DNA of 64,000 nucleotides from Tenuifilum sp040752515 (GTDB lineage: Bacteria > Bacteroidota > Bacteroidia > Bacteroidales > Tenuifilaceae): assembly GCA_040752515.1 (NCBI GenBank), contig JBFMGQ010000002.1, forward strand, positions 156,252 through 220,251, written 5' to 3'. This document shows positions 36,601-45,042 of this stretch, piece by piece (within the stretch, counting starts at the first letter, position 1; every line of letters begins with the position of its first letter). A program made the position numbers and the translations under genes. Below the pieces are notes generated by a model. That model worked only from the letters and a program-made list of their open reading frames with translations, ran no database searches and was not told the origin of the DNA.

Positions 36601-37230
36601 TTATTCCAATATTTTCAGAAAATGTTCGCCACCCGATTCAGTAAAACCCAAATGCAGCAAGTATTTCCTATGGCTCTTATTGCAGGCTTTTGCCCAAACC
36701 CTAGTATATCCACCTTCCGTAAATTTTTGGCTAAGCCAGTAGTAAACAAATCGCCCATTTTTAAAGTCGCGGTATTCTGGCAATACATAATCCAGTTCAA
36801 CCTCTAGGGCTTTCGATTCGTTGCGCTGGGCAATGAATACGCCTGCAACAGCCATGTTGCGTAAAATTAAAAAACTTATGGTATTTTCGTTAGGGTTGTA
36901 GGAGAATCCGGGGAAGAACCGATGAATATCTTTTTGGTGAAAATCGAGAAAACGAATAAGGTAACGGTTGTCGGGGCGAACCTCCAGTATCTCAAAGACA
37001 TCTTTCTTTGAATAGATTTGAAATAGGTAGTAGGCATCGGTAAGCACAATAAAACCGTTAAGTATACCAACAGGCCATGCACCAATCAAAAAACCATAAA
37101 TTGAAAACATTAACGCTCCTGTTAGGTTTATCCAGCGGAATTTTACTATCGAACTCATTGTCATCGATAGTGCAATGATAACCGAAGCGCTATATCCTAA
37201 CCACTCCAATACTTGTTGATTCATCTTCAT
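36601..37230 (-). CDS. YgjV-like membrane protein with C-terminal acetyltransferase-like domain
   Basis: This 209-residue protein joins two parts. Residues about 1-75 hold three membrane helices of the YgjV type (WLGYSASVIIALSMTMSSIV, then LTGALMFSIYGFLIGAWPVG and ILNGFIVLTDAYYLFQIY). The C-terminal part (about 95-205) resembles a GNAT fold: FLILRNMAVAGVFIAQ, then VELDYVLPEYRDFKNGRFVY, and WAKACNKSHRKYLLHLGF. I used the ATG at 37230; 37224 is also possible. It is 11 nt upstream of the hydantoinase on the same strand, so it sits in the purine region, though no link to purine use is evident. Function is unknown. Confidence 0.75.
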   Translation of the reverse strand: MKMNQQVLEWLGYSASVIIALSMTMSSIVKFRWINLTGALMFSIYGFLIGAWPVGILNGFIVLTDAYYLFQIYSKKDVFEILEVRPDNRYLIRFLDFHQKDIHRFFPGFSYNPNENTISFLILRNMAVAGVFIAQRNESKALEVELDYVLPEYRDFKNGRFVYYWLSQKFTEGGYTRVWAKACNKSHRKYLLHLGFTESGGEHFLKILE

Positions 37231-37278
37231 TTGTTTTAAATGGCAAAGATAAGCATAATTTTTGCGTTCCTTAATCAA

Positions 37279-37698
37279 ACCAGGAAATTGATATCAGAAG
37301 TAAAAAACAGAAACTCAAAAGTTGAATCCCGCTAAAGCGGGACAGGTTCTTGAATCTTGAATGAATGTTGTTTAACAGAGATAAGCCAATATAAACACAA
37401 GAAATATGTACACACCCTGTTTCTATTGACGGATTTGGGTTTAATTAAGGTTATTTGTTATGTTGAGTCCCGATATATCGGGATAGACTCTGCCTAAACA
37501 TCTCAAAACGATTGATAAATAGAGATCCTTCGTTTCACTCAGGATGACAAAAGGAGTGTCTGTTTCGTTATCTAAACGACATTCAACCTTGTACTCCGCA
37601 GAGCGGAGTAGGCTCTTTACCCTTTACCCTTTATCCTTTACCCTTTATTCCCGCTCCGCGGGACAGGCTCTTTATCCTTTATCCTTTATCCTTTATCC
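37279..37698. repeat. Cluster of GC hairpin units and CCTTTAT tandem repeats
   Basis: This gene-free stretch holds four related units, each a perfect short palindrome followed by AGGCTC or similar. They are at 37327-37349 (CCCGCTAAAGCGGG, then ACAGGTTC), 37468-37490 (CCCGATATATCGGG, then ATAGACTC), 37594-37615 (CTCCGCAGAGCGGAG, then TAGGCTC) and 37649-37670 (CCCGCTCCGCGGG, then ACAGGCTC). Between and after them are tandem CCTTTA(T/C) heptamers up to the ssnA stop. The units differ in stem sequence but keep the same architecture. The hairpins may also act as terminators for ssnA. Confidence 0.75.
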
Positions 37699-38958
37699 TT
37701 ACCCTCTCATCCTTTCCCACAAAGCCAGGGCTAATTTTTGAGATTCTTTCAGAATTACCTCTTCATCAACGGTTATTATCTTCCGGTTTTTAAGGATTAG
37801 CTTTCCGTTGGAAATAAGATGTTCAATGTGGGTTTGGTTTATGCCATAAACAAAGTGTCCGGCAAGGTTTTCAGGAGTTACAGGGGTAGGGGAATCGTAG
37901 TTAAGAACCACTAGATTATCGGGGCCATCGCCATTAAAACCGTTTTGGGCAATGTAGCGGTGAGCATTTCTTAGCCTTTTGTATGCTTGCGTAGGGCTCA
38001 TGGGGTCAAAGTTTTGGCCAACAAAGTAGGCCGATTTCATGCTTTGCAGCATATCGCTATGCATACCATCGGTGCCCAGCATGATATTATCACCCAGATT
38101 TTTACTACTGAAATAGCCAACGTTATTGTTCAGGTTACTGTCAGCGTTTTGTGCTACCCAGCATGGTGATTGACCAATAAGGTTTCGTTCGTGGTCAGTA
38201 AGGTGCAAGCAGTGAACCAAAATTGATTTGCCGGAGCTAAGGTAACCAAAACTGCTAAGCCTTTCAACAACTGACTTGCCAAAGGTTTCGTGGCAATGTT
38301 GTTGGTCGAATTTATCTTCGGCCACATGGATGTGAACGCCGGAATTGTGCTTTTGCATCAGGTTGGCTGCAGCTCTTAATGTGTTATCGCTCAGTGTGAA
38401 CGATGCATGCAGGCCAACCAATCCCTGATGGTTTTTCAGGTAGGAATCGGTCTCTTCAAGCCCTTGCCGGGCAATTGCCTCCCCATCCCTATCGCTAATC
38501 TCATAACAGAGCAGGTGTGACAGTCCAACCTTTTCAAATGCCTTGGCAAGTATACTAAGCGATCCATCGACAGCATAGGGCGATGCATGGTGGTCGATTA
38601 CAAAGGTGGCTCCTGCCTTAGCACAGGCTATAGCTGTAACTAAACCGCTAAATTCAACCATTTCCCGGGTTAAACACTTATCCAGAGTCCACCATACATA
38701 TTTGAGAATTTCGTAGAAATTTTCAGGCGATTTTTTGGGTGCGCCCATACCTCGGGCTAATGCTGAGTATGCATGGTGATGGCCAACAGTAAACGAGTGT
38801 GTGACCAGTTTCCCGGAACAGTTAATGGTTTCGGTGGCATTGCCCTTGTATGTTTTGGGTGGATGGAATTCAATGTTACCATTGGTTACGAGTATGTCGC
38901 ATTTCTTAATTTCCAGCGTTTGATAATCGATATAAGTGGCATCGGTAAGTAAAATCAT
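37699..38958 (-). CDS. ssnA: SsnA-family aminohydrolase
   Basis: This 419-residue metal-dependent amidohydrolase is of the SsnA group, typical of selenium-linked molybdenum hydroxylase clusters. The N-terminal metal motif appears as VGHHHAYSALARGMG. The sequence continues with IDHHASPYAVDGS, VGLHASFTLSD (metal histidine), VHIHVAEDKFDQQHCHETFG and MLGTDGMHSDMLQS with the conserved aspartate. In the purine pathway it is a candidate for hydrolytic ring opening or deamination of xanthine-type intermediates; this is an inference. The ATG is at 38958, 27 nt after the hydroxylase stop, so the two are an operon. Confidence 0.91.
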   Translation of the reverse strand: MILLTDATYIDYQTLEIKKCDILVTNGNIEFHPPKTYKGNATETINCSGKLVTHSFTVGHHHAYSALARGMGAPKKSPENFYEILKYVWWTLDKCLTREMVEFSGLVTAIACAKAGATFVIDHHASPYAVDGSLSILAKAFEKVGLSHLLCYEISDRDGEAIARQGLEETDSYLKNHQGLVGLHASFTLSDNTLRAAANLMQKHNSGVHIHVAEDKFDQQHCHETFGKSVVERLSSFGYLSSGKSILVHCLHLTDHERNLIGQSPCWVAQNADSNLNNNVGYFSSKNLGDNIMLGTDGMHSDMLQSMKSAYFVGQNFDPMSPTQAYKRLRNAHRYIAQNGFNGDGPDNLVVLNYDSPTPVTPENLAGHFVYGINQTHIEHLISNGKLILKNRKIITVDEEVILKESQKLALALWERMRG

Positions 38959-38985
38959 TGGAGTAAGTATTTATAAGGTTAAAGG

Positions 38986-41544
38986 CTATTCTGACTTGTT
39001 CCGCATCATGGGTAAGCGTGTTCGCTTTATACCGTCAAAAGTCCAAAGCGCGTTGGCTATGGCTGCAGCAGTTGGCACCATGCCAATTTCGCCAATGCCC
39101 TTTGCACCGTATGGTCCAATGGGATCGGGCTCCTCGATGCCAATAACTTCGATTTCGGGTATTTGGTTAGCACGGATAATCCCAATGTCCTTAAACTTAA
39201 AGCTAACGGGATAACCCTTTTCCATGGGTAAATCCTCCGTTAGAGCATATCCCATTCCCATGTGAACAGCGCCTTCAATTTGACCTTCAAAAAGCATACG
39301 GTTCATGATTTTTCCTGCATCGTGAGCAGCAATAATCTTAGAGAGTTTGCCCTGTTCGTTAATTATGGCTACCTGGGTTGCATAGCCGTAGGCAAAGTGG
39401 ATAACGGGTTTTTCAGTTTTAGCACCGGGTTTACAAGTCCAGTCGCATACAAATTTGCCACGGTAAACCCTTCCAACCAGATTTTCGAGCTTGGTAGCCT
39501 TCATGTCTTCCTTTAATGGTCGTACTGCATTGATAATGGCATTGGCTACCAGTGCGGTAGCTCTAGACGAAGTGGTCATACCTGTAGGTATCTCAGCATG
39601 GGTATCGACAATAACCTCAATTATATTGGGATCGATACCGGTTTCATGGTGAAGGGTTTGGATGGCCATGGTATGAACGCCTTGCCCCATTTCAGTCCAT
39701 CCATGGTGGATTTCCACCTTGGTTGGGCTGACAATCTTTATAATAACCTCACTATCGTCAACCATTCCGTTGCCTACGCCGGTGTTTTTTAAACCGCAGG
39801 CTATGCCTGCATACTTGGCCGATTGAAATTGCTCTTTTACGGCTAAAAGGGTCTTTTTGAGCCCAACACCGAGTAATTCCTGGCCGGTTGCAGTTTTTGC
39901 ACCATCTTCAAGGGCATTATCGTAACGGATTTGCCAGCGGTCAAAACCACCCTTACGGCAAAGGTCGTCGATACAGCTTTCGATAGCAAAGGTAACCTGT
40001 GGGACACCAAAACCACGCATGGCGCCACTGGGTATGTTATTGGTGTAAACGGTTTTAGCCGAAATATCTACTGCAGGAACGGTGTATCCACCTATAGCGT
40101 GACCAACCACGCGCTCCATCACCTTAGTCCCAACCGATGCGTATGCTCCCGTATCGCCTATTGCTTCGAGCTTTAGAGCAGTGAATTTTCCCGCTGCATC
40201 ACAGGCAAGGCTAATTTTCATCCAAACCGGATGCCTTTTGGGGTGCATTCTAATACTCTCGTCACGGTTTAAGTGGAGCTTTACGGGCATTCGGGTGATA
40301 AAACTCATCAGAGCAGCGTGTCCCTGTACGGTTAAATCTTCCTTTCCTCCAAATCCACCGCCGTTCTGGACCTGTATTACGTTCACCTTGCTTTCGGGTA
40401 GATTTAGGATTTTGGCTATTTGTTTCCTATCAACATAAACACCTTGCCCTTGGCTGTATACCTTTACACCTTCGTTGTTCGGGAGCGCAAGAGCAGTTTC
40501 GGTTTCCAGAAAAGCATGCTCAATTCGTTGCGTTTCGTATATATCGGACGACACGTAAGCGGCACTGGCAAAGGCTTTTTCAACATCGCCAAACCGAATG
40601 GTGCAGGTTTCCAGCACATTTGAATGGTTGGGGTGAACCTTCGGCGAATCGGGCTTTACGGCTTGGTGCATATCCGTAACGGGTTCCAATACCTCGTATT
40701 CAATTTCGATAAGTTTAGCCGCTTGTCGGGCAATGCTTTCGGAAGTTGCCACAACTCCAGCAATTACATCACCTATGTAGCGTGTTACTACACCTTGGGC
40801 AATCATTACAGGCCAATCCTGAAATATTAAACCGATATACCGGTCGCCGGGTATATCCGATGCCGTAATAATTTTAACAACACCATCAAGCTTGATGGCT
40901 TTTGAAATATCAATTTTTAAAACCTTGGCTCGCGGGTAATCGGAAAACCTCAATGCTCCGAAGAGCATCCCATCAACAAACATATCATCCACAAAAGGTC
41001 TGATGCCTAGGGCTGTTTCTTTGGCCTGGTATTTCGGATATGGGTCGCCTATTTTGGCTCCGGTTTGAGTTTGTATATTTTTACTGCCGTTCAGTTCAGC
41101 AAATGCACTCTGAATGGCATCAACAATCTTGACATATCCTGTACACCGGCAAAGGTTAGGGGTGATAGCCTTGATTATATCGCTACGGGTAGCATTGGGA
41201 TTCGATAGCCAAAGCCCGCGGGCACGCATAATCATGCCAGGCGAACAGAAACCACACTGCACTGCGCCTTGTGCTGCAAAGTGATTTGAAACTATTTCCC
41301 GGAAATTATTGGGTAATCCCTCCAGGGTGTAAATGGTGGCCCCTTCAACTTCCTGCATCTTGATGCGGCAAGCCATTTTAATGTTTCCGTTCATTTCAAT
41401 TGAGCAGGCCCCGCAAACCCCTTGCCCTGAGCAACCATCTTTTGCTGCGGTAAGATGTAAATCGTTCCTCAAGTAATCGAGTAACGATCGGTTTAAATCT
41501 CCGCTATACTCTACCGCTTTCCCGTTTAAATTGAATCGTATCAT
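38986..41544 (-). CDS. Fused [2Fe-2S]/molybdopterin xanthine dehydrogenase, selenium-dependent type
   Basis: This 852-residue molybdenum hydroxylase joins the iron-sulfur and molybdopterin subunits. The first [2Fe-2S] cluster uses C38, C44, C47 and C59 (CSGQGVCGAC and MACR). The second uses C97, C100, C132 and C134 (QCGFCSPGM and LCRCTGY). The large-subunit region begins about 165. It contains GGGFGGKEDLTVQGHAAL and a C-terminal GAKGIGEIGM with the catalytic glutamate. It matches E. coli XdhD-like and Se-dependent xanthine dehydrogenases. No FAD subunit (YgfM type) is encoded nearby, so electrons probably pass to YgfK. Whether the enzyme holds selenium cannot be told from sequence. Confidence 0.92.
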   Translation of the reverse strand: MIRFNLNGKAVEYSGDLNRSLLDYLRNDLHLTAAKDGCSGQGVCGACSIEMNGNIKMACRIKMQEVEGATIYTLEGLPNNFREIVSNHFAAQGAVQCGFCSPGMIMRARGLWLSNPNATRSDIIKAITPNLCRCTGYVKIVDAIQSAFAELNGSKNIQTQTGAKIGDPYPKYQAKETALGIRPFVDDMFVDGMLFGALRFSDYPRAKVLKIDISKAIKLDGVVKIITASDIPGDRYIGLIFQDWPVMIAQGVVTRYIGDVIAGVVATSESIARQAAKLIEIEYEVLEPVTDMHQAVKPDSPKVHPNHSNVLETCTIRFGDVEKAFASAAYVSSDIYETQRIEHAFLETETALALPNNEGVKVYSQGQGVYVDRKQIAKILNLPESKVNVIQVQNGGGFGGKEDLTVQGHAALMSFITRMPVKLHLNRDESIRMHPKRHPVWMKISLACDAAGKFTALKLEAIGDTGAYASVGTKVMERVVGHAIGGYTVPAVDISAKTVYTNNIPSGAMRGFGVPQVTFAIESCIDDLCRKGGFDRWQIRYDNALEDGAKTATGQELLGVGLKKTLLAVKEQFQSAKYAGIACGLKNTGVGNGMVDDSEVIIKIVSPTKVEIHHGWTEMGQGVHTMAIQTLHHETGIDPNIIEVIVDTHAEIPTGMTTSSRATALVANAIINAVRPLKEDMKATKLENLVGRVYRGKFVCDWTCKPGAKTEKPVIHFAYGYATQVAIINEQGKLSKIIAAHDAGKIMNRMLFEGQIEGAVHMGMGYALTEDLPMEKGYPVSFKFKDIGIIRANQIPEIEVIGIEEPDPIGPYGAKGIGEIGMVPTAAAIANALWTFDGIKRTRLPMMRNKSE

Positions 41545-41651
41545 AGCTATTACAAAGGTAAATGTTTTGGGAAACAGAAGTTAGATGTTTGAATATTGAA
41601 TTTAGAATGAGATGAACCATTAAACACTAAAACACTTCTGAACAATGAACA

Positions 41652-42878
41652 CTATTTAAAAATTTTCTTCAACGCTACCAGGCTTGGCTCAATGGCATCG
41701 GGAATATTTACAATTGATGAAACGGCTTTAAGGTCTTTAAGTCCGCTACCAGTAAGCAATACCACTACCTTTTGCTTGCTGTGCAGTTTCTCATGCTTAT
41801 TATAGCTAATCATTCCGGCATAGGCAGCTGCAGCAGCAGGTTCGGCAAAAATGCCAGTGCTGCGGGCTAGGATTTTTGATGCTTCTACAATTTCCCTATC
41901 GGTTACCGATAAGTATTCGCCCTGGTAATGTATAATAAAGTTTTGTGCCATGTAGAAATTTCGGGGTACATCTACCGAAATTGAATCGGCAATGGTTTGG
42001 CTGGGCTTGATAGTAAAATTTGGTTTACCAATGTTGTCGATTAGGTTGGAACTTCCGGCAGCCTGAACAGCCACAATTGTGGGCATACGGTCAATTAATC
42101 CAACCCTGAACAAATCTTCGTACCCCTTATATACTCCTGAGATGATAACACCATCGCCTACGGGAACAAAGATATAATCGGGAATAGACCTATTGAGCTG
42201 AAGGAAAAGCTCCAGCGATACGTTTTTTTTCCCCTCTATGGTTAGTGGATTATAGGCAGTATTGCGGTTATACCAACCAAACTCTTGGGTTGCCTCAATG
42301 CTAAGGTCAAAGGCCATGTCGTAGGTACCATCAACGGGTACAATTGTGGCTCCATACATCACTATCTGGGTGAGCTTAGCCTGTGGTGCGCTCTTAGGCA
42401 CCATGATTATTGCCTTTTGTTCCTGCGATGCGCAAATGCCAGCCAACGACGACCCCGCATTTCCGGTAGATGCAGTAACAATTGTGTTTATACCCTTTTC
42501 CTTGGCATAGGCCGATACAACCGATGATGCTCTGTCCTTAAATGAGAAGGTTGGGTTTTGGGAATCGTCCTTTAAGTAGAGCTCAAATGGAACTGGTTCG
42601 CCATCAATTTTATCAAACTTATATAGTGGCGTATCGCCAACCATTAGTTTGGGTAATGATGTTTTCTCATTTAGCGGGAGTAAATCCCAAAAACTATGGC
42701 GTATGACATCTTCTTTGGATTTACCAATGGTCTCATAATCATAAATGGCCTTTAGCACGCCCTTCGGGGGCGAAATCGTGTTGTTTGAATTACTACAATC
42801 AGGGCAAAGGTAAAGTTCAGGCGATGGTGAAAAAGTTTTACCACAGCCCGAACAGGTAAGCATGAACTTGGTGTTCAT
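41652..42878 (-). CDS. Threonine synthase-like PLP enzyme with zinc ribbon
   Basis: This 408-residue fold-type II PLP enzyme starts with a zinc ribbon (C9, C12, C25, C28), as in threonine synthase. The PLP lysine is K114 in NPTFSFKDRASS. The phosphate loop appears as TASTGNAGSSLAGICAS. VPKSAPQAKLTQIVMYGATI, VPVGDGVIISGVYKG and LLTGSGLKDLKAVSSI follow. It lies 11 nt after the next PLP gene and close to xdh and ssnA. Threonine synthase itself, cysteate synthase and diaminopropionate or threonine ammonia-lyases share this fold, so the reaction is open. In this setting a lyase replacing YgeX is possible. Confidence 0.8.
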   Translation of the reverse strand: MNTKFMLTCSGCGKTFSPSPELYLCPDCSNSNNTISPPKGVLKAIYDYETIGKSKEDVIRHSFWDLLPLNEKTSLPKLMVGDTPLYKFDKIDGEPVPFELYLKDDSQNPTFSFKDRASSVVSAYAKEKGINTIVTASTGNAGSSLAGICASQEQKAIIMVPKSAPQAKLTQIVMYGATIVPVDGTYDMAFDLSIEATQEFGWYNRNTAYNPLTIEGKKNVSLELFLQLNRSIPDYIFVPVGDGVIISGVYKGYEDLFRVGLIDRMPTIVAVQAAGSSNLIDNIGKPNFTIKPSQTIADSISVDVPRNFYMAQNFIIHYQGEYLSVTDREIVEASKILARSTGIFAEPAAAAAYAGMISYNKHEKLHSKQKVVVLLTGSGLKDLKAVSSIVNIPDAIEPSLVALKKIFK

Positions 42879-42889
42879 ATAAAATTGAT

Positions 42890-44368
42890 TTACAGCGATT
42901 TTATCAAGCCAACACGTTCGTTAAACTCCACAATCAGTTCATCCCAACGCTTTATCTGCCCGAAAAGCTTAGGCCACAACTCCCTGTCGTACCAAAGCCT
43001 GTTCAAATCGTCAATTTCCTTGCCCTGTTGCTCAACCCAGGTGAAGTATTTAAGGTTATGTATTGCCTTACGGTCGGTATAGGTAAGCTCTTTCATCCAA
43101 TCGGTAGTTGCCCCTAAAATACATTTTTCAAAATCTTTCACGGCTTGAATGGCGGTATAGTTCCCCCGTTCTTCCCTAAGCTCTTCGAGCCTTGACTTAT
43201 ACATCTCGGCCGAATCGGTTGCCACTGTAAAAATCACATCATCCGAAGTCATTTCGAATAATTTGGCCGTTTTAATAGCCGATAGCATATTGCTAATGCC
43301 CGATATACCCAAAAGGTTCAGACTGTTGGCTATTTCAGTAGGAACACCCGATTCGATAAGATATTTAATGCCTTCGGGCTCGTTGAATAGCCTGAAAATA
43401 CGCATGCAATCCTCATCGTCGATTGCGGTTATGACATCGGTGTTTTTCACATTGTGAATCCAGGGCACATGCTTATCGCCAATCCCTTCAATGCGATGAC
43501 CGCCAAAGCCGTTTAGCAGAATTGTTGGGCACTGCTTAGCTTCCGATGCCACCACCTTAACATGCGGTGCAATGGTCCGAAGGTAGTCGCCAGCAGCAAT
43601 AGTTCCGGCCGACCCAGTTGCTGAAACGTATGCGGCAAGATTTGACTTACCGCCAAGTTCGTTGAATACCTCCTCAATAGCTTTACCTGTAATGTTATAG
43701 TGCCATGCGGCATTGCCAAACTCGTCGAACTGGTTAAAAATAACGTAGTCGGGCTTGGTTCTTCGGATTTCCCAGCATTTGTCGTAAATCTCTTTCACAT
43801 TCGACTCACAACCGGGGGTTGCAATAACCTCGGAACCTACATAGTCACGAAGCCAAATAAAGCGTTCCCGGCTCATCTCTTCGGGCAGGATAGCCACCGA
43901 TTCGGTTCCCATAAGCTTAGAGTCGAATGCTCCACCCCTGCAGTAGTTTCCAGTTGATGGCCACACCGCTTTTTGGGTTGTGGGGTCAAACCCACCTGTA
44001 ATGATACGGGGCGCAAGGCATCCATAGGCAGCGCCTACTTTATGGGCACCGGTTGGAAACCATTTCCCTAGCAAGAGAATGATTCGGGCATTCACGCCTG
44101 TTAGCGCCTTGGGTAGCTCTAAATAGTTAACCTTGCCATAAAGCCCTCCTTTTTCCTTTGGCTCATTCTTCCATGTGATTCGGAATAAGTTCAGGGGGTT
44201 TATCTCCCATAACCCAACACTCTTTAGGTTTTCCTTAATTTTTTCGGGAATAAGCTCAGGGTTCTGCTGTTGCTGAAAGGTTGGCAGAATAATACCTCTT
44301 TCACGAAACCTATTTACTGCATTCTCCAATGCTTTTGGGTTCTTAACGGTATCAATTATTTCAATCAT
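42890..44368 (-). CDS. PLP fold-type II enzyme in the purine region (possible YgeX substitute)
   Basis: This 492-residue PLP protein is of the cysteine synthase/tryptophan synthase beta fold. The likely PLP lysine is K110 in WFPTGAHKVGAAYG. Other segments are WPSTGNYCRGGAFDSKLMGT, SATGSAGTIAAGDYLRTIA (glycine-rich phosphate site) and LLNGFGGHRIEGIGDKHVPW. It starts at the ATG at 44368 and lies next to the divergent AsnC/Lrp gene, with a second PLP gene 11 nt downstream. It is not YgeX: the typical diaminopropionate ammonia-lyase motifs were not found. A C3 amino acid deaminase role in purine catabolism is an inference. Its extra N-terminus and length set it apart from cysteine synthase. Confidence 0.78.
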   Translation of the reverse strand: MIEIIDTVKNPKALENAVNRFRERGIILPTFQQQQNPELIPEKIKENLKSVGLWEINPLNLFRITWKNEPKEKGGLYGKVNYLELPKALTGVNARIILLLGKWFPTGAHKVGAAYGCLAPRIITGGFDPTTQKAVWPSTGNYCRGGAFDSKLMGTESVAILPEEMSRERFIWLRDYVGSEVIATPGCESNVKEIYDKCWEIRRTKPDYVIFNQFDEFGNAAWHYNITGKAIEEVFNELGGKSNLAAYVSATGSAGTIAAGDYLRTIAPHVKVVASEAKQCPTILLNGFGGHRIEGIGDKHVPWIHNVKNTDVITAIDDEDCMRIFRLFNEPEGIKYLIESGVPTEIANSLNLLGISGISNMLSAIKTAKLFEMTSDDVIFTVATDSAEMYKSRLEELREERGNYTAIQAVKDFEKCILGATTDWMKELTYTDRKAIHNLKYFTWVEQQGKEIDDLNRLWYDRELWPKLFGQIKRWDELIVEFNERVGLIKSL

Positions 44369-44452
44369 GGTATTTGAAAATTTTAATAAAAGTAATAACT
44401 CTATCTTATATTTCTATATGTTATATAAAATATGGAAAATAATGTTAGATAT

Positions 44453-44482
44453 TTTGTTTTTTATAGAAATAATTTATATTTG
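44453..44482 (+). promoter_or_regulatory. Candidate promoter of the AsnC/Lrp gene
   Basis: TTTG at 44453-44456 and a perfect -7 box TATATTTG at 44475-44482 are 18 nt apart, close to the Bacteroidota spacing of 19-21. It lies 78 nt before the ATG. The element at 44513 is a second possible start region. Confidence 0.45.
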
Positions 44483-44538
44483 CAATTGCATATATGCGAT
44501 GATAAGAAAAAATATAGTATTGCAATTTACTGCAATTT
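44481..44538. promoter_or_regulatory. Palindrome and repeat array upstream of the AsnC/Lrp gene
   Basis: Two perfect 10-bp palindromes overlap: TGCAATTGCA (44481-44490) and GCATATATGC (44488-44497). TGCAATTT recurs at 44521-44528 and 44531-44538, and the shared element TATAGTATTG lies at 44513. Such repeated AT-rich half-sites before an AsnC/Lrp gene suggest autoregulation and control of the divergent PLP operon. Confidence 0.5.
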
Positions 44539-44559
44539 TATATCTTAAACTCAATAAGT

Positions 44560-45021
44560 ATGAGAAATATCGACGAAATAGACCGTAAACTGTTGAACAT
44601 ATTGCAGGATAACAGCCGGGTAACCATTCGTGAGCTTTCCGAAAGGCTTCATCTTTCAACTACACCTATTCATGAACGTATAAAAAAGTTGGAAAAGAAT
44701 GGTTACATAAAGCAGTACATTACATTGCTCGACCCAAAAGCTTTAGGCAAAAAGCTAACAGTATTCGTATCGGTTTCGCTTTCAAGTCACACCAAGGACG
44801 TGGTCGATGGCTTTGAAGCCGATGTGAAAAAACTTCCCGAAGTCATGGAATGCTATTACGTTTCCGGTAATTGGGATTTTTTACTTAAGGTTCAGTGTAA
44901 CGACATGGATGACTACCATAACTTTGTAATCCATAAGTTCTCTGTAATAAAGAACATCACCCAGTTCTATAGCTCATTTGTAATGTCAGAATCTAAGCAA
45001 ACCTATAAGTATGAGCTTTAA
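44560..45021 (+). CDS. AsnC/Lrp-family transcriptional regulator
   Basis: This 153-residue regulator has an N-terminal helix-turn-helix (IDRKLLNILQDNSRVTIREL, then SERLHLSTTPIHERIKKLEK, about residues 5-45). An RAM effector domain covers about 65-145 (KLTVFVSVSLSSHTKDVV, VMECYYVSGNWDFLLKVQ, and FVIHKFSVIKNITQFYSSFV). It is divergent from the PLP gene pair across a repeat-rich gap and is the only regulator inside the purine region. It probably senses an amino acid-like intermediate or product and controls the operon and itself. The ligand is not deducible from sequence. Confidence 0.92.
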   Translation: MRNIDEIDRKLLNILQDNSRVTIRELSERLHLSTTPIHERIKKLEKNGYIKQYITLLDPKALGKKLTVFVSVSLSSHTKDVVDGFEADVKKLPEVMECYYVSGNWDFLLKVQCNDMDDYHNFVIHKFSVIKNITQFYSSFVMSESKQTYKYEL

Positions 45022-45042
45022 TCGGCCTGATTAAATCATTCT

